Shown piece by piece: positions 25,642-34,290 of a stretch of DNA of 64,000 nt. This DNA is from RYN-230 sp963837515 (GTDB lineage: Bacteria; Actinomycetota; Actinomycetes; Streptosporangiales; Streptosporangiaceae), in assembly GCA_963837515.1 (NCBI GenBank), contig CAWINT010000003.1, forward strand, positions 315,256-379,255. The letters are read 5' to 3'. Both the position numbers and the translations under genes were made by a program. Under the pieces are notes generated by a model. It was not told the origin of the DNA, searched no databases, and saw nothing but the letters and a program-made list of their open reading frames with translations. Positions within the stretch are counted from its first letter, which is position 1. Each line of letters opens with the position of its first letter.

Positions 25642-27424
25642 ATGGCTGCAGGCGGTGAGCCTGCAGGTCACCAATTGACTGAGCCGCCCGCGGCGGCCCG
25701 GTCGGGGACTGCCGCGGCGGAACGGGATGTGCTGCTGGCCACCAAGCTGAACGTGCCCGGCCTGCGGCCTGGTTTCGTGTCCCGGCCGCGCCTGGCGTAG
25801 CGGCTCGATGAGGGGCTGGGGCAGGGCCTGATCCTGGTATGTGCCCCGGCCGGGTCCGGCAAGACAGTTCTGCTGGCCGATTGGGCCCGGCTCGGGCGGC
25901 CCCCGGCCGCGTGGCTGTCGCTGGATGCCGGTGACAACGACCCGGCCCGGTTCTGGCGCCATGCGCTGGCCGCGCTGGACCATGTGTGCCCGGGGATCAG
26001 CGAGCGGGTGAGCCCGCTGCTCGGGCCGCCTGCCCCGGTGTCCTTCGAGAGGATGGTGACGGCGCTGATCAACGAGCTGGCCGCCGGGCCCGGTGCCGGC
26101 GAGAGGCCACTGGTGCTGGATGACTATCACCTGATCGGTTCCCAGCCGGTGCACGCGTCGCTGGGGTTCTTGCTGGAGCACCGGCCGCCGGGGCTGGGCG
26201 TGGTGCTTGCCAGCAGCAGTGACCCGCCGTTGCCGCTATCTCGCCCGGCCTCCGCGGCTGGCTCGCGGAGGCCGGGCGCGCCCTGATGTCCGGCATTACC
26301 GGTGGCGAGCGGCTGGCCAGCCCACGTTGACGGCATGCGGCGGCTATCAGCTCGGCCAGGTTCAGCGTGCCCAAGGCCACCTGGACGCGACTGTCCGGAT
26401 CTGTCTGCGGGCTCTGGATTTCACCGCGCCCCCTGACCAGCCAACGCCGTCGGCTGCAGGCCCGGCGTATGTGGGCCTGGCCGAAGTGGCTTACCAGCGA
26501 GACGAGCTCGACACGGCGCTGCGGCATGTGACGGAGGGCATCGCGCTGTGCCGCCAGTTCGTCTACACCGCGCCGCTGGCAGGCGGCCTCGCGACGCTGG
26601 CGTGGATCCGGCAGGCCACCGGCGACCCGGCCGGGGCGCAGGAGGCGATCGGCGAAGCCCGGCAGGCCTCGCCGGGCCCGGCCGGCCCGCTCAACCCCGT
26701 CCCGGCGCAGTGGGCGCACCTACTGCTGGCCGACGGCGACCTGGCCGCCGCCGAGCGCTGGACGCAAGAGTGCAGCCTCGCCGTGGACGACAAGCCGGAC
26801 TACTGCCGGGAGCCCGGGTATCTGATGCTGGCCCGGGTGCTGCTCGCCCAGGGCCGGCCCGGCCAGGCACTGGCGCTGCTGGACCGGCTGCACGCGGCGG
26901 CGGTCACCCAGGGCCGGGCTGGCAGCATCATCGAGGCCGGCGCGCTGCGGGCGCTGGCGCTGGCGGCCACCGGCCAGGAAGCGGCCGCGGTGACCGCCCT
27001 GGCCGGGGCCCTGACGCTGGCCTGCCCGCAGGGCTATATCCGGGTCTTCGCCGACGGGACCCCCCCGATGGCCGCTCTGCTGACCCGGCTGATCGCGGCC
27101 CAGCGGGCCGCCCAGGCCACTGCCGGGGTCCCGCTCGGCTGCCTGGCGCGGCTCCAGCGCGCATTTGACCCCGGGGACGCTGCGCCGGATCCCGGGCGAG
27201 ACACCGCCGCGGCGGTGCCAGGCATCGTCGAGCCGCTGACCAGCCGCGAGCTAGAGGTGCTGGGGCTGCTGGCCGCGGGCAGATCGAACCAGGCCATCGC
27301 CGGACAGCTCGTGGTCACCCTCGGCACCGTCAAGAAGCACGTCAGCCACCTCCTGGACAAGCTCGGCGCCACCAACCGCACCGAGGCCGTCGCCCGGGCC
27401 CGCGAACTGGGCCTGATCCCCTAA
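25642..27424 (+). pseudogene. Decayed LAL-type LuxR regulator, copy 2
   Basis: This copy begins like the intact LAL regulator (LLATKLNVPGLRPGFVSRPR) but has TAG at 25798-25800 where homologues continue with Glu. The frame goes on through a full Walker A (CAPAGSGKTVLLADWA) and LVLDDYHLIGSQ, then is broken at about 26240. A large deletion removes several hundred residues of the sensor region. The rest, from about 26340 to 27424, is a continuous frame with TPR sequence and an LuxR HTH that shares about 50 identical bases with copy 1. It faces away from the intact gene. Confidence 0.8.
26242..26278. repeat. Perfect 15-bp inverted repeat hairpin
   Basis: Positions 26242-26256 and 26264-26278 are perfect complements around the 7-base loop at 26257-26263 (GCTGGCT). 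It lies at the deletion junction of the decayed LAL copy 2. The homologous place in copy 1 (around 20455) has a shorter 7-bp version. It is not followed by a T-run, so I do not call it a terminator. Confidence 0.7.
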
Positions 27425-27626
27425 CGCCGTGACCCGGCCGGCTCCGGCCGCACTTTCGTGCCCGGCTGGCCGCCAAATCTTCCCCCTGGCCCGCACTTTC
27501 GCGTGACGCCCGCCAGGCCGGTGCCGCATACCGTCCTCGCAGTGACCCGCACACAACCGCGGCACGGCCCGAGGAAGCGCACTGAGGCCCCGCCTGGATC
27601 ACGTAGAGCCAAAAGGAGATCGAGGT

Positions 27627-29760
27627 ATGAGTAAAGCCAGCGCGATCATTCGCGCCCCGGCCGGACGCCGGACCAAGTGGGCTGTCCTGGTCTTCTGGCT
27701 GATCGTCGTGGCCGTGATCGGCCCGCTGGCCGGCAAGCTCACCAGCGCGGAGAAGAACGACGCGTCGGCGTGGCTGCCCGCCAAAGCCGAGTCGACCAAG
27801 GTGCTGGACATACAGTCGCGGTTCCAATCGCCCAACATCTACGCCGCGGTCGTGGTGTACGACCGTCCATCAGGCCTGACCGGCGCGGATAAGGCCAAGG
27901 CGGCCGCCGACGCCCGCCGGTTCGCCGGCGTGCACGGCGTGGTGCGCAGCCAGCTGGCCGGTCCGGTACCGTCGGCGGATGGCAAGGCGATGGAGACCAT
28001 CGTCCCGGTCAACCTCGGCTCGAAGGGCTGGAACGGCGCATCGGCCGCCGCGGCCAAGCTACGGGTCATCGCCCGCACCGACGCGAACGGCCTGGCCTTC
28101 CACATCGCCGGCCCGCTGGGCAACGCCGCTGACTCGGCCAATGCGTTCAAGGGCATCGATGGCATCCTGCTGTACGCGACCCTGGCGGTCGTCATCGTGC
28201 TGCTGCTGATTACCTACCGCAGCCCGGTGCTATGGCTGCTGCCGGTCATGTCGGCCGGGGTCGCGCTGGCCACCGCGCAGGGACTGATCTACCTGCTGGC
28301 CAGGCACGGCCTGACCGTCAACGCGCAGAGCGCCGGCATCCTGCTCGTGCTGGTGTTCGGCGCGGGAACCGACTACGCGCTGCTGCTCACCGCCCGCTAC
28401 CGCGAGGAGCTGCGCAGGCACGAGGACCGGCATGAGGCGATGACCGTCGCGCTGCGCCGCGCCGGGCCGGCCATCATCGCCAGCGCGGGCACCGTTACCC
28501 TCAGCCTGCTGACGCTGGCCATCGCGGAGCTTGCCTCCACCAAGAGCCTGGGACCCGTGCTGGCGATCGGCGTCGTGGTGGCGCTGGCCGCCATGATGAC
28601 GCTGCTGCCGGCCCTGCTAGTGATCTTCGGCCGATGGGTGTTCTGGCCGGTCAAGCCCGCATACGGCACCGACGAGCCGACAACGAGGGGATTCTGGGCG
28701 CGGGTCGGCCGCCGCATCGCGATCCGGCCCAGAGTGGTCTGGGTGGTCACCGCCGTGATCCTTGGCGCGATGGCGCTCGGCCTGACCGGGCTGAAGGCCA
28801 GCGGCCTGACCACTGCGCAGGGATTCCGGCACACCCCGGACTCGGTGACCGGGCAGACGGTCATCGACCGGCACTTCCCGGCTGGCGCCGGACAGCCGGT
28901 GATCGTGATCGGAAACCAGGCCCACGCCGCCGCGCTGCAGGCCGCGGTCAAGGCCACGCCGGGAATCACCGGCGTCACCGGGACGAGTAAGGCCGGGCAC
29001 GCCTACCTGACCGGAACGCTCACCACCGCGCCGGACAGCCAGGCCGCGTATAACACCATCGACCGGGTCAGGACCGCCGTGCACGCGGTTCCCGGCGCGG
29101 ACGCCCTGGTCGGCGGCAACACGGCGATCAACCTGGACGTCAAGAACGCTTCAGCGCACGACCGCACGGTGATCATCCCGGTCATCCTCGCCGTGGTCTT
29201 CCTCATCCTGGCGCTGCTGCTGCGGGCGCTGATCGCGCCGATCATGCTGATCGCCACCGTGGTGCTGTCGTTCGCCGCGGCGCTCGGCGTCAGCGCACTG
29301 GTGTTCAACCACGTCTTCGGCTTCGGTGGCACCGATACCTCGTTCCCGCTGTTCGTCTTCGTGTTCCTGGTCGCCCTCGGGCATCGACTACAACATCTTC
29401 TTGATGACCCGGGTCCGCGAGGAGGCAGGCAAGCACGGCCCGCGGCACGGCGCGCTCACCGGCCTGTCGGCGACCGGAGGGGTCATCACCTCGGCCGGCG
29501 CCGTGCTGGCGGGCACCTTCGCCGCACTCGCGACGCTGCCCGTCACGTTCCTGGCCGAACTCGGCTTCGCCGTGGCGTTCGGCGTGCTGCTGGACACCAT
29601 CGTGGTCAGATCGGTCCTGGTCACCGCGCTCAACCTGGACCTCGGCCGCTGGGTCTGGTGGCCGAGCAAGCTCGCCCGCGAGCCAGCCACCGAACACAAG
29701 CCCTCGCCGCATAACCGATCACCAGCAAGGAGTGACGAACATGACCGCTCACCAGCATGA
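27627..29760 (+). pseudogene. MMPL/RND-type transporter with a frameshift
   Basis: This is an MMPL-family inner-membrane exporter, with a first helix at residues 18-35, a large periplasmic loop, and helices grouped around residues 180-340. It has FGAGTDYALLL in the proton-relay position of helix 4. Near 29381 the frame changes: the first frame ends FVFLVALGHRL and the frame one base off continues IDYNIFLMTRVREEAG and the last helices to 29760. The family reads VALG-IDYNIF, so one extra base is the likely cause. AAGGAG precedes the start. Without the shift the protein would be about 710 residues. Confidence 0.78.
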
Positions 29761-29803
29761 CCCGGCAGAGGTGCAACCAGCAACAACGACACAGAAGTAC
29801 GCC

Positions 29804-29845
29804 ATGAATGCTCGCTTGGACCTTTTCGGCAACCAGGTCGCAGCG
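29804..29845 (+). pseudogene. Carboxymuconolactone decarboxylase-like N-terminal remnant
   Basis: MNARLDLFGNQVAA is the typical start of carboxymuconolactone decarboxylase/AhpD-like proteins. Only these 14 residues are present; the sequence then changes to unrelated bases, so it is a fragment. It lies just behind the transporter. Confidence 0.4.
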
Positions 29846-30545
29846 GTTCGTCATGGTCCAGCAGCCCGCCGGCGACTACCAGCCCGGCCCGTTCGGATAA
29901 CGAGGAGCAACTGGCCGGGGCCGCCGGTGCCATCCGGCACCAGCAGCAGCACACGCCCTGGTCACTGCTCGCCGGGGCCCGGGGCGTTTTCTGGTCCACC
30001 CGGCGGATCCAGTCTGGATGACGTTACGCCGACAGCGGCGCCTGCAATACGGCGACTAAATCTATCTGGCCCGGACTGCAACTGCCTTTGCGCGATAACA
30101 CACTTCACGCAATCCCGCCACATCCACAGAAGAAGAAGAGCAACCCCGGGGCTTCGGCCTGGTCTCCTTCCATGTCAGGGTGATTCTCGCCCTGGGGATG
30201 CGCTGGTGACCGGGATATTTGACCCCGTGCCCGGGGCAGCGCCGGGGCAACCGCAGGCCGGCGGCGGGTCCGGGAAAGGTCCATCACAGTCCTGCGCAGA
30301 CCATGACCGGCGGCTTCCAGGCGGCCATGCGCGACCACCTGGCTCGGTACCCGGGTGAACCCGTGAGGTGCATGGCGGCCGTTCATTCGTTGCGAGCCGA
30401 TGGGGTCTTCGCCGCGTGTGGGGCTCCGTGGCTCTGGCGGTTTGATGTGGGATCTGGGATCCGGCCCTACCGGGACGGCTTGATTCGGCCCACCCGCGGC
30501 CGGGCTTCACCCATCGACAACTGTGCCTCTTTGGAGTGGCCAGCT
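29846..30545 (+). other. Region with short coding-like stretch but no clear gene
   Basis: Around 29898-30020 one frame reads LAGAAGAIRHQQQHTPWSLL and then GARGVFWSTRRIQ before a TGA, which has the look of a helical protein end, but no start with a ribosome binding site is seen. Nothing else in this stretch can be supported. Confidence 0.35.
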
Positions 30546-31145
30546 ATGGTCGAGCGGGTGAAACCGGTGATCGTCTTGAACGGGGGCTCGAGCTCGGGCA
30601 AGACCTCCATCGCCCGCTGCCTCCAACGGCTGCTCGGCCCGACATGGATGACGCTCGGCGTCGATGACCTCATCCGGGCGCTGCCGGGCGGTGACGAAGT
30701 CGATGACCTCATCCGGGCGCATCGCAACGATGACGAGCCAGTGGGCACCGACGGCTCGATCGAGGTCGGGCCGGACGGATCTGTGACCGTCGGAGACGAT
30801 TTCCGCCGCGCCGAAGCGTCCTGGTATGCAGGCCTCGCAGCGATAGGCCGCTGCGGGACGGGCCTCATCCTCGATGAGGTATTCCTGGGCGGCCGGTCGT
30901 CGCAGGAGCGGCTGGCGTCAGCGCTTGCAGGCCTTCCGGTGGTGTGGGCCGGGGTTCGCTGCGACCCCGGGGTCGCAGCCGCCCGTGAGCACGGCCGGCC
31001 GGACCGGGTTGGCGGAATGGCCCGCCTGCAGGCCGCGCGGGTTCACGAGGGCGTCGTCTACGACCTGGTCGTGGACACCACTGCCACCAGCGCCGCCGAC
31101 TGCGCAAGGACCATCGCGTCTCACCAGGCAGCCCTCGGTGACTGA
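30546..31145 (+). CDS. Chloramphenicol phosphotransferase-like kinase
   Basis: The 199-residue protein starts at ATG 30546 and has a Walker A loop (NGGSSSGKTSIARCLQ) near residue 15, as in chloramphenicol 3-O-phosphotransferase and relatives. Residues 36-43 (TLGVDDLI) and the downstream SWYAGLAA are also family features. An in-frame repeat of 22 bases (30660-30681 and 30699-30720) duplicates the VDDLIRA stretch. This is unusual for the family and could disturb the active site. The substrate cannot be named; calling it a resistance gene would be an over-reading. Confidence 0.72.
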   Translation: MVERVKPVIVLNGGSSSGKTSIARCLQRLLGPTWMTLGVDDLIRALPGGDEVDDLIRAHRNDDEPVGTDGSIEVGPDGSVTVGDDFRRAEASWYAGLAAIGRCGTGLILDEVFLGGRSSQERLASALAGLPVVWAGVRCDPGVAAAREHGRPDRVGGMARLQAARVHEGVVYDLVVDTTATSAADCARTIASHQAALGD

Positions 31146-31267
31146 CGGGCAACCGGTGGAGCCGACGGCTGCAGCGGCCAGTACTCAGACTCTGTACCAA
31201 GTTGCCGTTTGCGCCCACGTCTCGCCATCAACACGCCCCTCATCTACCGCGCGTGTTGCGACAAGCA

Positions 31268-32888
31268 CTAGCTACTTCGACCTGAAAAAGCCTGGCAGCG
31301 TCGGGTGACGGCGGCTGGTGGGCGAGGGAGGATGGCCTCGACCCCTTGGGCTGGAAGGGATCGAGGCCATGTTCCGCACGATAGGTGATGGGCCGTCGGC
31401 GTGGGAGTTGTTACTTCCGCCGGAGGTGCTGCGGCTGCCGGGGGAGCTGGCGCGGGTGGACGCGCTGCTGGATGATCCGGTGTTCTTCGCCCCGTTCGCG
31501 CCGCACTTCCATCCGCTGATCGGCCGGCCGTCCACCCCGATCGAGTGCTACCTGCGGTTAATGTTCCTCAAGTTCCGCTACCGGCTGGGCTATCAGAGCC
31601 TGTGCGCGGAAGTCAGTGACTCGATCTCGTGGCGGCGGTTTTGCCGGATCCCGCTGGACGGGAGGGTGCCGCACCCGACGACGCTGATGAAGCTGACCGG
31701 GCGCTGCGGGAGCGCCGCGGTGGCCGGGCTGAACGAGGCGCTGCTGGCCAAGGCGGGCGGGGTCAAGCTGCTGCGCACCGCCCGGCTGCGCGCCGACACC
31801 ACGGTTATCCCGGCGAACGTGTCCTATCCGACGGATTCGGGGCTGCTGGCCAGGGCCATCCGCCGGATCGCCGCGGCCGGCCGGCGGATCCAGGCTGCTG
31901 GCGGGGCGACGCGGACCCGGATGCGGGACCGCAGCCGCGCCGCCGGCCGGCGGGCGCACGCGATCGCGGCGAAGCTGCGGTCCCGGGCCGCGCAGGCCCG
32001 GGAGGAGAAGCAGGCCGTGGTGCTGCGGATGACCGGGGAGCTGGCCGGCCTGGCTGAACGCGCGGCCAGGGAGGCGCGGCGGATGCTGGATGGCGGGCGC
32101 CGGGCGCTGCGCCGTGCCGTGGCGAAGGCGGCGGCCCTGGCCGCGGCTGGCGTCCGGGATGCCGCTGCGGGGCGGCGGCGGGGCCGGCTGCGCAGGGCGG
32201 TCGATGACCTGGCCGGGCTGCTGAAGGTGACCACGACGATCGCCGCGCAGGCCCGGCAGCGGCTGGCCGGGGATATGCCGGACGGGGCGTCCCGGCAGGT
32301 CAGCCTGCATGATGCCGATGCCCGGCCGATCGCCAAGGGCCGGCTCGGCAAGCCCGTCGAGTTCGGGTACAAGGCCCAGGTCACCGACAACGACGACGGG
32401 ATCGTCCTCGACTACACCGTCGAGCAGGGCAACCCCGCCGACGGCCCGCAGCTTGCCCCGGCCGTGGCACGCGTCATCAAGCGCACCGGGAAGAAGCCCA
32501 GGACCGTCACCGCAGACCGCAGCTACGGCGAGAAGTCCATCGAAGACGACCTGCACGCACTCGGGATCCGCCACGTCGTCATCCCGCGCAAGGGCAAACC
32601 CGGCAAAGCCCGCCAGGCCGCCGAACGCCGGCGCGCGTTCCGGCGGGCCGTCAAGTGGCGGACCGGCAGCGAAGGCCGGATCAGCACCCTCAAGCGGCAA
32701 TACGGGCAGGACCGCACCCGCCTGGACGGCACCGAAGGAGCCCGGACCTGGACCGGCTACGGCGTCCTGGCCCACAACCTGGTCAAGATCAGCACCCTGG
32801 CCAGCTGACACGCCCAGTCAGGCGCCAGGCCTGCCCCGCACCAGCCACCGAACTCAGTCAGCCGGCTTTTTCAGGTCGAAGTAGCTAG
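31268..32888. mobile_element. Complete insertion sequence (ISNCY/IS1182-like), CTAG ends
   Basis: Perfect 25-base inverted repeats lie at 31268-31292 and 32864-32888, reading CTAGCTACTTCGACCTG and onward. Each end carries CTAG, which is its own complement and so can be either part of the repeat or a 4-base target duplication. The single intact transposase gene in between and the perfect ends indicate a recent insertion. Family name given with reserve. Confidence 0.88.
31369..32808 (+). CDS. DDE transposase of an ISNCY/IS1182-like element
   Basis: This 479-residue transposase starts at ATG 31369 (GAAGGGA upstream). The N-terminal helical part has PSTPIECYLRLMFLKFRY. The first catalytic aspartate is in RLRADTTVIPANV, the second in TADRSYGEKSIE and the glutamate in RTGSEGRISTLKRQYG, in keeping with DDE cut-and-paste transposases. 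The middle holds a long Arg/Ala-rich coiled stretch. The frame is intact, so the element is probably active. An upstream GTG at 31318 is possible but unlikely. Confidence 0.87.
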   Translation: MFRTIGDGPSAWELLLPPEVLRLPGELARVDALLDDPVFFAPFAPHFHPLIGRPSTPIECYLRLMFLKFRYRLGYQSLCAEVSDSISWRRFCRIPLDGRVPHPTTLMKLTGRCGSAAVAGLNEALLAKAGGVKLLRTARLRADTTVIPANVSYPTDSGLLARAIRRIAAAGRRIQAAGGATRTRMRDRSRAAGRRAHAIAAKLRSRAAQAREEKQAVVLRMTGELAGLAERAAREARRMLDGGRRALRRAVAKAAALAAAGVRDAAAGRRRGRLRRAVDDLAGLLKVTTTIAAQARQRLAGDMPDGASRQVSLHDADARPIAKGRLGKPVEFGYKAQVTDNDDGIVLDYTVEQGNPADGPQLAPAVARVIKRTGKKPRTVTADRSYGEKSIEDDLHALGIRHVVIPRKGKPGKARQAAERRRAFRRAVKWRTGSEGRISTLKRQYGQDRTRLDGTEGARTWTGYGVLAHNLVKISTLAS

Positions 32889-33584
32889 AACCCAAGCGAC
32901 GACACGGGGTCATTCTTCAGGCGCCGCCGACACAATATCGGCGCCGTAGCTTATAGAGCAATGTGGGGGCATGGGGTCGGTCCCCCGCCGACATCAACCC
33001 CGATCTGGGTCTGGTGTCGCGCGTGTCACCCCGATCCGGCCGGCACTGCAGCCGTCGGCGGCCATCAAGGTGTTCATGGCTATGTACCCTGGCGTCAGCG
33101 CCCCACTGAGCCGGCCGGTTCCGCGGGGCGTGGAGCTGGCCTTTGCGGCACTAGTTGTGTCAGCAGGACTGCGCAGGTAATGGGGCTTTTGACCTCTCGC
33201 CATCATCGGGACCATTCCGCGAGGTACCTGAAAGGTCCACCATAGGTCAGCAAGAGGCCGCGGATGGGGTGCAGCACCGCCCGGCTGGAAGCACATTTAT
33301 CCGTGGCGCGTCGTGGCATTCTGCAGCCCATGCTCAGACCAGGCAGGCGCGGCCTGCTGCCCGGTCCGGTCAGTCCAACGCGATACCCCGACATCCGCAG
33401 GGCTCTCGCGACTGCCCACGGATCCCGTGGGCAATGCGTGGGCCAGACCTTCGATCATCAGTGATCTTCTGGGAGCCTGGTGGGCTCCTCGCCGCGGCCA
33501 GCGGCACATCATGGAACTCAGCGGGACAAGATAGAGAAGACCCGCGAGGCCGGGTATCCCTAGCTCACGGGCCGTTTCCACAGC
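32889..33584. other. Intergenic stretch, no gene supported
   Basis: Between the insertion sequence and the second tRNA-like repeat I see only short frames lacking domains and ribosome binding sites. Confidence 0.4.
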
Positions 33585-33635
33585 TGGTGACAGGTGTCGG
33601 GTTCGAACCAACGTAGGCTGAGCCGACGGTTTTAC
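33585..33635 (-). repeat. tRNA-Tyr 3' fragment, right attachment-site candidate
   Basis: This copy matches the one at 7975-8025 in 48 of 51 bases and has the same orientation. On the minus strand it includes CTGTAAA, the tRNA-Tyr anticodon loop (GTA anticodon), then the variable arm, the T-arm GTTGG-TTCGAAC-CCGAC and the acceptor strand ACCTGTCA-CCA. Upstream, where the other half of the tRNA should lie, no anticodon-stem complement or D-arm is found. It is thus a 3' fragment rather than a working tRNA. The two copies bound 25.6 kb. Confidence 0.7.
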
Positions 33636-33929
33636 AGTGGGCCCATCCCACCAATCGGAATGGCCGCTGGCCTGCGGATACCTAATTGCCAGCCGCGTGA
33701 AATCCGCCCGCTGTCCGTGTGGCGTCCGTAGTTTCCGAGAGTGCCTGGTCAGCGTGATGCACGTTTTGGATCACGTCCCACGAAGTCCAGCTGAGTCCCG
33801 CCGGGTCCAATTCTCCGCTGCCACCCGCCGTCCTCCGCCCGCTGGGCCTTATTGCTGTGCCGCCGACTGTGGCAACCGACGGTCGGACCGGGGGCGGCGG
33901 CCGGACAGGGTGCCTGATATCGCCACCCC

Positions 33930-34134
33930 AAGACCTACGCCGCCACCGGGCGCAGGCCCCCCGCTGGCCACCGGTTCGACCCGTCCTGGGCGGCCTGATC
34001 AACGAATACACCCGGGTCGTCTGGCTCTCCAGAACCCGCAGGTCACCGGCCAAATCGTATTTTCGAGTGGCGCCGGGCGCGGGCGCAGGCAGGTCGTCCG
34101 CGGCTTGATCAGCGAGTACTCGAGGGCAGCGTAA
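33930..34134 (+). pseudogene. Tails of integrase-type transposases
   Basis: Two short frames read PVLGGLINEYTR (about 33985-34020) and VVRGLISEYSRAA followed by TAA (34090-34134). Very similar C-termini (GLINEYQRAA, GVINEYYPAA) end other transposase copies in this window. I read both as leftover ends of transposases of one group; no catalytic region remains. Confidence 0.35.
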
Positions 34135-34290
34135 CGAGCGCAGAAACACCAGCTCAGAGTCAGTACGCGAGTTCTGGCACGGCACAAGCAAGGATCTGAG
34201 CGATGACCGTCGAGATGAGCAGATTTCTTTCGAATGCGGCTACGGAGTGCCCTCTCTCGTTGACGTGGGCTCTACCTACAACCCGGAACC

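Noticed and set aside
26242..26278. Strong hairpin as a transcription terminator
   Set aside because: No T-run follows and it lies within the decayed coding sequence.
27342..27827. Minus-strand frame of 161 codons beside the MMPL gene
   Set aside because: Antisense to the LuxR end and the transporter start; only its tail resembles the MFS transporter tail, because both come from the antisense of paralogous HTH sequence.
33585..33635. Functional tRNA-Tyr gene
   Set aside because: The anticodon loop, T-arm and CCA are present but the D-arm, the 5' acceptor strand and the anticodon-stem partner are absent, so only a 3' fragment remains.
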